In this document: positions 31,930 to 44,126 of the stretch, piece after piece | Numbering within the stretch: position 1 is the stretch's first letter | Layout: every line of letters begins with the position of its first letter | NCBI GenBank assembly: GCA_021234155.1 | Contig: JAJEKV010000086.1 | Coordinates: forward strand, 1,756,921-1,820,920 | Direction of reading: 5' to 3' | Source of the DNA: Isoetes taiwanensis | Lineage: Eukaryota > Streptophyta > Lycopodiopsida > Isoetales > Isoetaceae | Length of the DNA: 64,000 nucleotides | Translations under genes and position numbers: made by a program | The notes under the pieces: generated by a model | What the model saw: only the letters and a program-made list of their open reading frames with translations | Databases searched by the model: none | What the model was told of the DNA's origin: nothing

Positions 31930-33020
31930 TTCTCTGAGCTCTTGATAGATATTAGCAATTGTCTTTGAATACCAGCGTGTATGATTCAAATACTTCACAT
32001 AGCTTTTGGACGCGTTATGTCTGTGAGCCACCTACAAGTCTAAGTGTGGAATATCACGGGGCTCCTCATAATCTCTTAGATAGCGTCCCTTATTTGCTAT
32101 TTGAAATAAGTGGTTGCTCCATTGATAAGCTTGTCGATCTTCTCACAAATCAGCTTGCAGCTTGGATGCTTGGCAATTGAATCAACACATAAATTGGTTC
32201 TGCGCACGACACAATGAATGGATGTCATGTAAGGATGTTGTCCTTCAATCTAGTCGCCACTCGGTTACGTAACCAACATACTTGGCGGCTCCATCGGACC
32301 CAAAAGCAACTATTTTCAGCAAATCTAAGTTGCTTTTGTTAAGTTTATCATGAATGGCTGCTACAATAGTCTTTGCATCAGCTTGTGGCAGGGACAGCAT
32401 GCCTAAGAAAGCCTTCTTTGGCTGGAATTCGTCTAGATAAGTGGCATAAAGAATTAAGTTTTGAGTCACACCACTAAATCCACTATTATGCCAAACCATG
32501 GGCTTAAGTTTATCCTCTCCAACAATTTCTCTTCTAATGATTTACTAATGCAGTTCAAGAAATCGCTATAAGCTTTATCATCATTGTAGAGTAATGGAGC
32601 AACCAATCCACAACCTCGAAGTAAATGTACCATAAGTACAAACTTTATATAAGCCAAGCTCCCTTTTCCTATGAAATAAGCACATTTAAATAGATTATCC
32701 AGCTCTTTATCAACAGATTCCTTCTTCTTTTTCTCCACTTTATGCAATGCATTTTTTCATGATGTTGCCACCCAAGAAGCATGCATGTGCTGGTTACTCT
32801 CAGCATGTTCTCTAAAAGCAGACGTCCTTAAGTTAGTAGAACCCTCCTTACCAAATGCGCCGACATTTTCGATTTTCCTTACAATATATGCGGTAAGCTC
32901 TACCATTGTCATGGTTAAGCGCAACCAATCATAATCACCTAGCCAAAACTCCTTCCACAATTTTCTAGCTTGTTTTATCCTTTCATGTTCAACATTAAGC
33001 ATTAGGATGAGGGGCATGAA
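31930..33020 (-). pseudogene. hAT-type transposase (ZNF862 / DUF4371-like), decayed
   Basis: hAT transposases cut and paste DNA through an RNase-H-like DDE core. Minus frames give, in protein order: FGKEGSTNLRTSAFREHAES (TTF-type finger region, 33017-32757); CISKSLEEKLLERINLSPWF then GIIVDLVV (32747-32466); a piece with YLDEFQPKKAFLGMLSL, TIVAAIHDKLNKSNLDLLKI and VAFGSDGAAKYVG (32499-32245). The SPWFGIIVD and FGSDGA blocks are where the first two catalytic acidic residues fall in this family. Below 32245 a frame with CAEPIYVLIQLPSIQAA matches the 'CxAHR' helical part, heavily interrupted. At least three frameshifts make it inactive. Confidence 0.85.
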
Positions 33021-34320
33021 ACCCTCCTCATCTAATAACTATAAATATTAGGATATTGGAAGTTAAATTGCTTCAATGAGATTCTAAATGCTATATTCCT
33101 TGTTATTATTCTATTGTTTTAAATTTGGTTTTCGGGGTTAGAAAGCGTTTTGGATTTTTTCAGGTTGGTTTCTAAGGTCTAGAAGCTTTTTAGCTGCTTA
33201 GGAAAACTTTGGGCATTCAAAATCGGGTTGCCTTTCATTATGACTTTTTAATCTAGGTTTTGTCCATTCAATTCTTCTTCTTCTATCTTTTGGCTTGGCT
33301 CCACCTCATCCGTCGAGGGGAGTAGAGCTTCGGCATGCAGAGCCAAGCGTTTTTTGCCTCAAAACTATTTGCTCTAGACTTACGATCTCTGACCATGAAT
33401 TTGAAGACCGGTATAGGGTTTTGGGTTGCGGTGATATCGAAGCATTTGTTACGTATGTTAGAGCACATCCACGGTATCGGCGTCTTGAGGTTATCTGCGG
33501 CTTTCGGGTTATCTGCAAAACCAATCTCTTGAAGTTTTTTCATTTCTTTTTTTTTTTTTTCATCCCTTCTCGATGCTTTTTATCTTCTTAATGCGAGGGG
33601 CGGCGTGTGTTACGGAATCATCAGCGTCATAGCAACCGAAATCACGAAAACTTTTAGTGTCTTTGCATTCTTTCACATATTTTAATGGTCGTTTACCCTA
33701 ATCACTAAGGTTTAAGTCGTTTTACGGATGGTGTTTGCAGCGCTAGCTCTTTGTAGCCGCATAACCACCAGTTGAGCAAAATCTTTCTTTGGACATTCCC
33801 TCGCCATAGCCAAGCTCGCCGCCAAGCCTTCTGCCCTTGGTGGTGATGTGCAAATTGTTTTGATAGGTATTTCGTTGATGGCAAGGTCTTGCATCTTATC
33901 TATATTCAAGTGATTTGCATTATATCGGTTTTGCGGTATCACGGGGAGACTTAAGACTTTCATAGGTCATTTATTTTTTTGATGCGAGCTTGATTGCTTA
34001 CCACCTTGAAATCTGCGCTCGCCTCAAAATACCGAGCTTCCTTCTATTTTTTCTTCCTCAAGCTCAAAAAATGTAGGAAGCGAGGTCAATCGGCGGCTGA
34101 CTCTAGCAACAAAACCGGCATCCATGGAAAGATTTGGATCTTAGTAAGCATTCAACAAATATTACGGCATCCATGGCAACATCTTGGTAAGCAAGGTTCA
34201 ATCCATGATCTTTGTTTAGCGTTCTTCTTCTTCTATTAGTTTGGAGGTTTTAGGAGTTCGATTTAGAACATGATCTGCATCAGGGTATAGGAAAGTTTTT
34301 CTGCTTTCATCCATGGACGT
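33020..34320. other. No recognisable gene; T-rich tract
   Basis: A T14-15 run lies near 33547-33560. Overlapping frames on both strands at 33283-33591 show no motif and are most likely by-products of composition. Nothing else is supportable. Confidence 0.35.
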
Positions 34321-34330
34321 TAAAAAAAAC

Positions 34331-34429
34331 TATTCTATTCTATTCTATTCTATTCTATTCTATTCTATTCTATTCTATTCTATTCTATTCTATTCTATTC
34401 TATTCTATTCTATTCTATTCTATTCTATT
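34331..34429. repeat. (TATTC)n microsatellite, about 20 units
   Basis: An uninterrupted pentamer array 99 bp long, preceded by GGACGTTAAAAAAAAC. The same GTTAAAA-plus-array arrangement recurs at 35.04, 38.43 and 40.57 kb, so the array is probably the expanded tail of a SINE or LINE 3' end. Pure repeats of this length are expected to be polymorphic. Confidence 0.95.
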
Positions 34430-34861
34430 GCATTTGAGTGCGGTCAAAGCGGTATTTGGAGATCATTTTTCAAATTTGTGTGTAAGTTTTTCTTCACCAT
34501 TTTCTAGCTATATTTGATATATTAAGTTTGTCCATCTTGATAATGGAGATTTGCAAAATTAAGATTGAGGCCATCGTCGTTTCATGCTTTCTATTGTATT
34601 TTCCTATTTTACTTTGAAGCACTATATGATGTATTGTGAGTATATTTGCGGTCAAATCTCTAGATCTTTTTCCATTGAGCCCCTTTCAATTTGCAAGTCC
34701 ATTTTATAACTCATTACGATAGCCCTCCTGCAGTTTGATCAGCCTCGAGATCTTGCGATTAGTTTCCAACAGAAGAAACAGGAAACAAATTTCAAATTGT
34801 TTGCCATTAGGAGCTTCTCATAAGTTGCATCTCTTCACTAAAGGCAAAGAAAATCTTATCT

Positions 34862-35076
34862 TATTTCTTTGATGCCCAAGGTCCGCGGGTTCAAGCGCCT
34901 CGTTGTGAAAGTGGCCATGCAATGTAAAGTTGGTGGGGAAGGACCCGCCCGGCAATGTAAAGTGGTGGGGCGGGGACCCATACTGGGTGTGTTGTAAAAG
35001 TGTCACATGTCCAATAGGGCCCATTTGCCTTGTATGGCGTGGCGTTAAAATCTCTTCTTCTTCTTCTTCTTCTATT
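34862..35076 (+). mobile_element. tRNA-derived SINE, 5'-truncated, with (TTC)n tail
   Basis: The left part, CCCAAGGTCCGCGGGTTCAA (34874-34893), resembles the box B region of a tRNA-derived SINE head. The expected box A upstream is missing, replaced by CTTATCTTATTTC. The body includes a diverged internal duplication (CAATGTAAAGTTGGTGGGGA and CAATGTAAAGTGGTGGGGCG). The 3' end is GGCGTGGCGTTAAAATC followed by TTC repeats. The GGCGTTAAAA end recurs elsewhere in the window. SINEs rely on a partner LINE's reverse transcriptase. Confidence 0.65.
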
Positions 35077-35180
35077 TTCTTAAGAAATTTGAATCCATTC
35101 GTTTGCTTGATCTGTTCTCTGCCCATTAGATATAGAAAGCTATTTGCATATCAATAGATGTCATAGGAACATTCTTTTTG

Positions 35181-35218
35181 TCTTATCTTATCTTATCTTA
35201 TCTTATCTTATCTTATCT
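35181..35218. repeat. (TCTTA)n microsatellite, about 7 units
   Basis: A pure TCTTA array. It lies 100 bp after the SINE tail at 35.07 kb and may be the tail of another, unrecognisable, insertion. Confidence 0.9.
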
Positions 35219-35219
35219 T

Positions 35220-36060
35220 TAAAGTTATATGCAAACATTAATTGCATACTCTTGCCAATTTAGTAGATGTTTGTTGATATCCTTATAGTGCTTGCTTTTC
35301 TCAATTCATGCTTCTAAACCTTCAAGATAAATATGTGAAAGATAGGCTGGCATGTCAAATATCAATCTTGTTAATTTGGGAATTTTCGGTTTGGCCAGAA
35401 ACTTTTTGGAATTTTTATTAAGCGATTTTCCTAAGGTTTGAAGGGTTTTCAGTTATCGGATAAACTTCCCGACTTCCAGAAATCGAAAAAAAATTCAATG
35501 TGTTTTCTATGTCTATCTTTGGACTGTGTATTCGGCATATCGACGGGAAGCTTTCAGCATGGATAACATCTGTCTGCGTACATGCATTAGACGAATCCAT
35601 TTATCCGTCTTTTAGAGCATTTGTGATCTGCAGGCAAGCCTCCAAAAAGCGTCTTTGAGCCCGGGGTTCCATGATTTTGCATAGACCCGGACTAAAGACT
35701 ATCGGTCGAGAATGTCGTCTTGAGGTAAAGGCCATTGCTTTGGAGCCCCCTTTACTGTTTTGAGTTTTGTAATTTATAAATGCTTATATTTATGCGGCTC
35801 GAGGAATGCATATCTTATTGTCTTTTCCCATGCAACGAAATTATCAGATATAGCTAGAGTTGTTTGCCTTTATGTGTTACTTTTTGTTGATCTAGAAGGT
35901 CTGATTTTTTATGGCCAATCGATATTGCTTATTCACGTAAACAATATAACACAGAAACACTACCGTGCTAAGCAGAATCTTACTTACTAGATTGTAGGGT
36001 GCTTCTCTGATGCTCAACATGTATCTCAATAGAAAGTTTAACATCTTACGTCATATCACG
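35220..36060. other. No recognisable gene
   Basis: AT-rich, with frames up to 76 codons and no motif. Nothing further is supportable. Confidence 0.4.
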
Positions 36061-36519
36061 TCAATATTTGGGATCAATATTCACGATGAACCCATGTACT
36101 AACTTTGGATGAGTCTCCCAATATTCGTGATGACCCCATGTACTATTCTTCTGTGAATGGATGAGTCTCCCCTTGGCAAGCAGCATAAAATTGGAAAATG
36201 CAGTGAGAATGGTACAGACGGTAATCTTATTTGGCTTCACTCTTTCTAATTGCATAAGGTAAAAAATGTCTATGAGGGTTTTCATTGGCTGCATTTGCTA
36301 AACAAGTACTGACTATTCAAGATTCCAAGGCATGTGACCCAAGAACTCTATAGCTTTGCTGAGATAGTTATACCTATTATACAAAGTGACCATAGAATAC
36401 CACAAGACCAAATCTGGTTCAGGTAGCTTATTTAATATCCGCCATGCATTATCTAGGTCCCCAGATTTTCCCACATCAAAAAGTGGAATCTGCCTTTTAC
36501 TAGCAAGAAATAATCCCAT
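36061..36519 (-). pseudogene. Pentatricopeptide repeat (PPR) protein fragment
   Basis: The minus frame from 36519 reads DVGKSGDLDNAWRILNKLPE, then PDLVLWYSMVTLYNRYNYL and SKAIEFLGHMP: one PPR unit and the start of the next. A second minus frame, 36294-36061, reads FYLMQLERVKPNKITVCTIL, TAFSNFMLLAKGRLIHSQ. The 'L..A..IL..MP.PD.V.W..M...Y' pattern identifies the plant PLS-type family. About 20 residues are lost between the frames and no start or C-terminal domain is present, so it is a short dead fragment. Its orientation is opposite to the other PPR remnant at 14 kb. Confidence 0.85.
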
Positions 36520-36817
36520 GAATGTTTCCGGTAATTTAGTTTCTATGCAGATAAGTCACTTTGGAGGCATTATTCTCAGAATAGTCAGGGACTTATTTTG
36601 TGGTGGGCGACATCGTATTGTGGAGGCCAAGGATGAGCTTGACAACGAGGTAAAAAAAATGTACTTCTTAGCAGGTGTGCTTTTTTTTCTTCAAGCTTTA
36701 GGCAAAAGCGAGAGGACTTTCTTTGCGGGATTTTTGAAGCATCAATGTAATGGATCGCTTGCCCAAGAATAACCGGGTTATTGGTGGCTTGATTTTATGG
36801 TTTTCAAGTTTTCTCAC

Positions 36818-36977
36818 CTCCATAAACTATATTTATACGCAATCTTGACGGCTTATCGTGTTTGCATCTGGTAAGTGCTCATCCATCTCTTATTCAACCT
36901 CCATAAACTATATTTATCTGCAATCTTGACGGCTTGGCATCGTGTTTCCATCACGGTAAGTGCTCATCCATCTCTTA
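36818..36977. repeat. 78-bp tandem duplication
   Basis: CTCCATAAACTATATTTATACGCAATC starts near 36818, and its partner with TATCTGCAATC starts near 36898. Both copies end GGTAAGTGCTCATCCATCTCTTA. Each copy contains CTTGACGGCTT and a GGTAAG splice-donor-like string. Confidence 0.85.
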
Positions 36978-36979
36978 GG

Positions 36980-38385
36980 CAAAAAAATGCTTTGATTTAT
37001 CTATGATCTGCTACTGCTTTTTCCAGTTCTAAAGCTGTTATATCGATTCTGGACTTATATGCCATTCTCAACTTCCTTTTTATGGTGGAGGTAAGGACCA
37101 TCTGTGTATGTGAGGTTCTATCTTTACAGTTGTGGATATTGGTAAACTAGCTCTGCTTATTCTGCATATAGAAGTGGAATTTGGTTACCTTATTTAGTAT
37201 ATAATTTTGTTGGTTAAGTGGACTTTTCTCTTATTTTTTTCACTTATTCATTACCAGGTTGGAAGAATGAGTGCTACTAAACGTATGCAAGGTCCGGATG
37301 ATATGAAGTCCTTTGGGGAACTAAGTTTCCAACTAGGCATATGCAAGGTCGAGACGATATATGAGAGCATTGGCGGGAACTAAGCTTGGGGTGCCTTTTA
37401 CGTATCCCTTAGCATAATTGGTCTATTTGTTCCTTAGAAGAATGTCACGGATCATTATGTCAATTCAGGAAGTGGTTTGATTCGATGGTATCGGGCATCT
37501 ATCTCGTCGAATCGGCATAGCTGAGCTTGAGAGCGAGGAGAATGCGGAAGAGGAGGATGCTCCATTCAATTTTTCTATTGTTGCTATTTGCTACAGGACC
37601 TCTTAGGGCTCAAATCTATATCGGGATGTGCTCAACTTTGTAATCAATGAAATTTACATTTTTTTCTCTCCACTTTCCTCTTTGACAAGCGGGGCTTACA
37701 GTGCGGGAGATTCTTAGAATAGATGATGTTTTTTCCATTTGTCATAGCATTGTGCAAATAACTTATTTTTGCCCTACTCGATTGCTCCAATTAAGATAGA
37801 AATGGCAAATCGATCAGCACTGCAAATGGATCCTTGCTTATTATTGGTGGATTTGTCGGGTATTTGGTTCGGTATTTGCATTATAAGGATCATCCAACTA
37901 TTTTTGTTGTAAAGGTGCATGTAGAAATTATGTTTGTATGTTTTGTAGGTTATGTTGCATCAATCTTTGAACAAGATAAAGCAAAATAAGAAAAGAAAAA
38001 TGGAAGGCTAGCTTATTCATTTCTATAGTCATCTAAGCTCTGTTCTCAAAATTTTCACGGGATCTCGGGGACCAGCCATTTCGCGAGAACATGGTGGCAA
38101 GCAAGCAGAGAGAACACAAGGACATTGGTGCCTCAAGAAAGGAGGTAGACATTCTTTGTAATGTTCATTCATGTCACATATGCACAATGCAATTTTTGTG
38201 TTTATGGAGCACGTAAGTATTTTTTCTATTAGCATATCTTTGTGGTTTGTATAGATTGCAAAGATTCATCCTTTGTTATTTTGTTGTACATCCTTGCTAG
38301 AGTTGTCTAATATGGCGGTTTAGTATGTGCATGTGAAATGGATCTCGTGCTTGATCAATAATTCTTGCCACCAATGTTACACTTT
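36980..38385. other. No recognisable gene
   Basis: Short frames only. GCATATGCAAGGTC and CGTATGCAAGGTCC near 37280-37350 form a weak duplication with GAACTAAG. A purine-rich piece near 37525-37560 codes for Glu-rich peptides in one frame but is too short to call. Confidence 0.35.
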
Positions 38386-38389
38386 ATCA

Positions 38390-38459
38390 CGGAGAGCCTT
38401 CTTTGGATGCTGCCTAGTGGCGTGACGTTAAAACTACTATCTATCTATCTATCTATCTT
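38390..38459 (+). mobile_element. SINE 3' fragment with (TATC)n tail
   Basis: GTGGCGTGACGTTAAAACTA followed by about six CTAT/ATCT units. The same 3' end precedes simple-repeat tails at 34.32, 35.04 and 40.57 kb. No box A or B is found upstream, so only the tail end is supported. Confidence 0.5.
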
Positions 38460-38520
38460 TGATTTGTTGAAAATTCTGGACCAAAAAACACCTCTAGGTG
38501 TTTGTTGAAAGAAGCGTCAG

Positions 38521-39175
38521 CCGACCATTTTACATATTTTCATCACGGTACTTTTTGCTATATAGGAACATTAAGATTTGGAGCAAGCAATTATTGTTTT
38601 GATTTGTCTCAAATAGTGCGGTATTTGTTTGCAGATTTTGGACTTTTTGAAACAAGCAAGCTGTTGCATTTGAAGGCGTCATAGCAAGCAAGTCTTCCAA
38701 GCAATGCCATGCCATCGGTAGACCATTTTACATATTTTCATCACGGTACTTTTGCTATATAGGAACATTAAGATTTGGAGCAAGCAATTATTGTTTTGAG
38801 TTGTCTCAAATAATCGGTATTTGTTTTGCTTGATTTCTTGGGGACTTTTTGAAGCAAGCAACTATTGCATTTGAAGACGTCATAGCAAGCAAGTCTTCCA
38901 AGCAATGCCATGCCATCTTTGTTGTCTTTCATCCTCAAGCAATGCTATGCCATCTTTGTTGTCTTTCATCTCAACAGCAATGTCACACAAGCAAGCTGTT
39001 GCATTTGGAGACATGTCATACCAAGCAAGTTTTGCAAGCAACCCCATGCCATCTTTGTTTTTCGTTCATCTCTTTTCGCAACATCGGGGCAAGCAACTCT
39101 TGCATTTCAAGACATGTCATACCAAGCAAAGTGTTGCAATCAACGCCATGCCATCTCTATTGTCTTACATTGAAG
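38521..39175. repeat. Nested tandem repeat block
   Basis: A 198-bp unit starting GACCATTTTACATATTTTCA occurs at 38523 and 38721 with few differences. Its right part, GTCATAGCAAGCAAGTCTTC plus CAAGCAATGCCATGCCATC, is further iterated as 40- to 95-bp subrepeats up to about 39150 (AAGCAACTCTTGCATTT, GACATGTCATACCAAGCAA). Open frames in this block are repeat by-products. Confidence 0.9.
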
Positions 39176-39179
39176 GTAC

Positions 39180-40480
39180 ACAACGGATCTAGGACATGTC
39201 TTTACATAGAATGCATTCAATGTCCAAACGTATCTAAGCCCGTCTTTACATGGAATGCCCTCAATGTCAAACAGATCTATCTTTTTAATAATGCACTCTA
39301 TGCTTGACTTTTTTGCTTTATGTAATCAAAGAGTCCCCTTTAGCAAGAGAAATCGAATAATATTGCAACATAGCATGCATAAAGTTTATAATATATCCAA
39401 TAATGCTTATCTCTAGATGGTTTTCATTTAATATCGGATGTACCTTTGAATATCAACGTTTTAATATGATGTTGTTTTAAGGCTAGAATTAAACGTCGAC
39501 AAAATATATGTAAAACATTAGAATATTTGTTTCATCTTTGGGAATTCTTAAATGCATGTTTTATAATATTTGTTATGATGTTACTCTAGATCAAGCAACC
39601 ACCATCAAGAATATTACATCTGCTATGATAAAAGTATATCTTTTAAGAAATAAGACAACCACCATCGAGAATATTTGTTGACTCATTACCTCTTGCCTTG
39701 AACATTTTCCTAGAATGTACATTTTGCAGGCCTTGACAATTTAGGTTTATCCTTCTGGAGCCAAGGGCTATATTTTCCTACTCAAAAGAAAGCAATTCAA
39801 ACAGTCATGTCCTCTCCCTACCATCTCCGGGTATGGCTTCATCAACTAATCCATCGAACCACGATATTGGAGATTGCGGCAAGTCCATTGATAGTTTATC
39901 CAACCGTTTAGAGACAGATGGTGAGAATGCATGTTGAGCATCCATCAAACTACAAGAAGAACACGAAAAAGAAGGAAAGTAGCAGAGTCCCGAGGATAAA
40001 GACTTCTTTATCTATGGATCCAACTAATAGGTGGCCGAGAAGCTGTACCGTGTTTTGAATAATTATGTTTCATTATACAATGCCATTAAGTTTGGATTTT
40101 CTCTTCCTTACTCTGGTCTGTTTGCCCAAAGGGAAATAACCCCATTTAGAGGTGATGATGGAAGTATCTTTGTTGTGCAATTGTGCGAGTGATACGATTG
40201 GGTCCCTTATCACCACGATTTTTTTTATGTTCCATTCAAGCTGACTGTCAATCATTCCTGCATTGATCTTCAATTGAAATTGGGTTGCGGGGCTGAGCAC
40301 CATAAGCACCAACATCATGTGTCTTTGAATCTTTGGTAGACCCAACCATCATGTTACTTCATAGTCTAGAATTCAAATTATGTTACGAGACAAGGTGCCT
40401 CAAATTAAGCAGTTCAATTGAGAAGGGTCCAAGTCTAGATACACATAGTTCTTATATCTACAATTGGTTTTCCCTTGAAA
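39180..40480. other. No recognisable gene
   Basis: AT-rich. AATATTTGTT and ACCACCAT(C)(A/G)AGAATATT recur near 39525-39680. No coding motif was found. Confidence 0.35.
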
Positions 40481-40489
40481 ACCTTTCGG

Positions 40490-40602
40490 CGAGGGTTTTT
40501 AATCATAGTAGTAATGATTGTACTAGCCCATTGTATGGGTCCCATGACCTATTGGTCAGGTGGGCGTTAAAAAACTATTCTATTCTATTCTATTCTATTC
40601 TT
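40490..40602 (+). mobile_element. SINE 3' fragment with (TATTC)n tail
   Basis: The body includes CTAGCCCATTGTATGGGTCC and ATGACCTATTGGTCAGGTGG, and the 3' end is GCGTTAAAAAACTATTC with about five TATTC units. The end matches those at 34.32 and 35.04 kb. The 5' boundary is not defined. Confidence 0.5.
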
Positions 40603-40609
40603 TGCAATG

Positions 40610-41660
40610 GAATAAATTACGTATAAGGTGTATACCTTCTATTCTTTGCCCTAATTAGAAGTTCCCTAGCAACATCGCCTTTGAAGCAACTTCAATATTT
40701 AATGCGGGTAATTTTTGTACATATTAAACTATGCTATCTATTATGAAGGCAAATTGCTTCGAGTTAGCAAACCTCTTGGGTCATCTTTGTTCATAGATTT
40801 TGTCTACTTTAATTTGCTATAAGTGATATATTGTTGGGTTTCTATGCTTTCGGAACTCCAAATCCCATGGCAATACTCTTTCATCATTCCAATGTCCACA
40901 AAGCAACTCAAATCCCATGATCTATATAGTGTCCAGACTTATAGGCACATGCCCAAAAGCTCCTGAAATTATTCTATTGCGAATTGCAAGGAATCATGGA
41001 ATCATGCTAGAATTAGACATCCAATTCTAGGTAGAATTTGGCTTTCTAACATTCTTTGTATTACCATCACGGATTATATGCTAAAGTTTTTGATATTATA
41101 CCCTGGATTTTAAACATCGACTCTTATCGAACTAAATCAGTTTTAGTGTGTCTTGCCATAACCAGACATGTGTGTCTTGGCCTTAATGAATATCTGTATA
41201 GAAGCGACATGAAAACATATCGATGTGTGCTTATGTGATTTCTGTTCGAGTTTTGTATGTTTGATGAGTTTTGGCGTGATATTTGATCATGGCCTTAAGC
41301 TCTTCATCTAGCCGGGCAATTCGTTTAAAATTTATAGCGTCGTCCTGCTTCTTCAGAAACAAATCTTAGAACACAACCATGGGTGTTTGAGGAAGATGAG
41401 TCGACCGAGATAGTTCAAATGAGCTATCGGCCCGGACTGTCTTTCAAGACCCTCATGATTGTACTGCTCCATTAGGCTCAACAACTCAATCTAAGGTAGG
41501 GTCTCATACAATTTTCATGCTTCCACTTATGGAATTCGGTTTTAATTCTTATATAGTTTTGAGATGAGATATACATCTCCACTCCAAATTGGTGATTTCC
41601 TTGAGACTTTCAATGGACTTTTATTTCTCTGAAGCAATAAGAAGACACAACTCTTCTTTC
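40610..41660. other. No recognisable gene; possible LTR at the right end
   Basis: AT-rich, with a single plus frame of 60 codons at 41056. The part immediately left of the primer-binding-site-like string at 41671 may be a copia-type LTR, but no matching second LTR was found. Confidence 0.3.
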
Positions 41661-41670
41661 ATCATCAAAT

Positions 41671-41683
41671 TGGTATCAAGAGC
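41671..41683 (+). promoter_or_regulatory. Copia-like primer binding site
   Basis: TGGTATCAAGAGC matches the initiator-Met-tRNA primer binding site of plant copia elements (TGGTATCAGAGC) with one inserted A. It follows an AT-rich, LTR-like stretch. No gag follows in a readable frame. Confidence 0.45.
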
Positions 41684-41689
41684 TTTGCA

Positions 41690-43228
41690 AATCTCTAGCC
41701 AAAGCGGTCCATAGAGGTGGCACCCCTCAACTTAGAAGGAGAATGTGACCTTCTCTTAGATACCAAACCACATATTCAAGCCACCTACTTCAATGAATGC
41801 ATACCAAGTTCCATCTTATGGCATTATGTTGTTTCAAGTGTTTATCAATGATACGGTTTTGGGGGTCTATACTAAGGATTAGATGAGGAACTTATCTGCG
41901 ACCTTTGTTATTAGTCAAAGTTATAGTTCTAACTACCATTTGCTAATAGATGTAACAAATCCGCGTTCAATTATAGGGTCATTCTATTTTGTTATTGCAA
42001 AGGGTTTTGGAGTCATATACAACTAGGAATATTATTTACAACATTCTAATATTTTTGGCGTGCCCTTGGAATAAACATTTGGGTTTGTCTATATCATATG
42101 ATTATTAAAGGATGGCAATCCGTTCTCCATTTCTTTGAAGTATTCTTCCTTTACATGCCAAACAAATGGCAATGGATTCACTACACCTATTGTAAGCAAT
42201 ATACACTCACACTTTTATAGTACGTTTAAATGCAATTGTCATTTTACAATGAAGGAAACCATTGCATCTTTTCTTTCTGTTGCATGGATCAAATGCCATG
42301 AAGAAAATAGAGTTGTTAATTTCAATAGTTCCAATTGTTTTGAGCTTTCCATAGTTGTAGATTTGGCATCAACTTAGACAATAATTTAAAAGAACATCAT
42401 TGACAACCCTACATATGTTCCTAAATCCTACATCTTATTCATATAATTCTATAATAAAATTGTAGTTTGAAACAGGCTGCACCTATAACTAGTTTTATAT
42501 CAATCCCAAAGTTTGTAGAGTGGGCTATTGGTCTCCCCATATGGTACCAAGTTAAGTTGTTAAATGTTACCAATTGCTGCATACGTTTTGTTGGACTTTC
42601 AAATGTTCTCACATTTTTTATAATACATGACTTTTGGTGAAATCTTATATCGGGGAATTTGAAGAGAACCTCAAGTTTATTGCAGATTGAATCCCCACGG
42701 ATATTTTAAAAGGACACATTTGTAGTGGTATATTGTCACCGCCTCTGCCCTTAGATAGTATGAAATATCCCTTTGTTGTGCACATAATTCTTGTATATTT
42801 TCGGTGCTTTTTATATCATCTACCTATCGGTTGTTTTGCATCGATTTCTGTCCATTTCATATTTGTGCATGCATGCATGGCGAAGTGCTGCAATGGCGTG
42901 ACACTCAAATGATTGTATAAGCTCCACCTTTATGGATCTTTTTTTTTTTTTTAAAGCAAAGATCCCTTATTTTGCTTTCACGCTATCGTTTTTTCTCATA
43001 TGTCGGTCTTACATTAAGGGTTCATTCTTCAAAGCTTCGCTCTGATGTTATTATGTAAAAAAAATTGGAAGGTGGCGATATAAAATAACTTGGGCCGATT
43101 GACGGTGTAAAATATTCCAAGTTATTTTTCTTTTTCTCGATTCCATTTCATCAACATGCGGATCTTTCATTTTGGGCAAATACTGACCTAGAGACCTTAA
43201 AAAATCAATGAGAAGTAAGTTAAAATGT
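41690..43228. other. No recognisable gene
   Basis: AT-rich sequence with a T13 run near 42940. If the primer binding site at 41671 is real, this would be the eroded start of a retrotransposon, but no Gag motif is legible. Confidence 0.35.
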
Positions 43229-43242
43229 GTCACTCATGTTCA

Positions 43243-43244
<2 letters not shown>

Positions 43245-43277
<33 letters not shown>
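43245..43277 (-). repeat. LINE poly(A) tail
   Basis: Thirty-three consecutive T on the plus strand, equal to a poly(A) tail at the LINE 3' end. The purity of the run is striking next to the heavy decay of the LINE's coding DNA. Confidence 0.95.
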
Positions 43278-43278
<1 letters not shown>

Positions 43279-44126
43279 AAGGGCGTCAAGCTTTATTCCC
43301 CAACTAGAAACGAGCAACATAAATGCAAAGGCGGGATTATAACTGATTGGACAAACCGATCAAGCGAGAGCACAACCACACTGCCTATCACAAAAGAATG
43401 AATCACGAAGGTAAGTATGCGGATCGGTACTTTCTTCTCTTGATCAAAGAAGAACAATTGTAAGCCATAACAATTTTATCTTGCCTTTGAAGAACAACCT
43501 CATCTGCGGTATCTATGCCCTTAAGATAAACAACCTCCTTCTCTTCCGGATTGACCATAAAAGCCAGCCACATGCGAGGATGAAAAGCTTCGTTTCGTTG
43601 TTTTGGGCCAAGCATCGGGGATAGATAGCAAAGCAAAATTTCTTTGCTGGCTAGATGACGTGCAAAAGGGTCAACAACCAAGACCATGCACGCGAAGCCT
43701 CTCACACAAGAAAAACAATGCTCAATACTCTCAACCCCTTTGGCGGCAAAGGGGCGACTCTGAAATCCGATTATCCATTTTATGGACTAACATTGACTCA
43801 CGAGGCATCTATGGATCACTTGCCACCACAAAACTACTACTTTGGGGTGGCGGCTTATCCCATACCCATATCAAACACTTTTTCCATTGTGAGGGACACG
43901 AAGATGCCATCTATTAGATGGAGGGATTCGGAGAATGCACAAGCAATTTATACCTGAGAAGACACAAACATACGGCTGGATATCGATGGCAACCCCCATA
44001 TGACTACCTCAATCGTGGACCCGGAGAATCTGTGGCAACAATGCAGCAATATGATTCGTTACTACTGTCCCATCGTACAACAAGAACTTTGTTCTAAATG
44101 CTTCCTATGACATGAGATGATGGGAC

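Noticed and set aside
38521-39175. CRISPR-like array
   Set aside because: Repeat and spacer lengths are irregular and nested, and the genome is a plant nuclear one; ordinary tandem duplication explains it.
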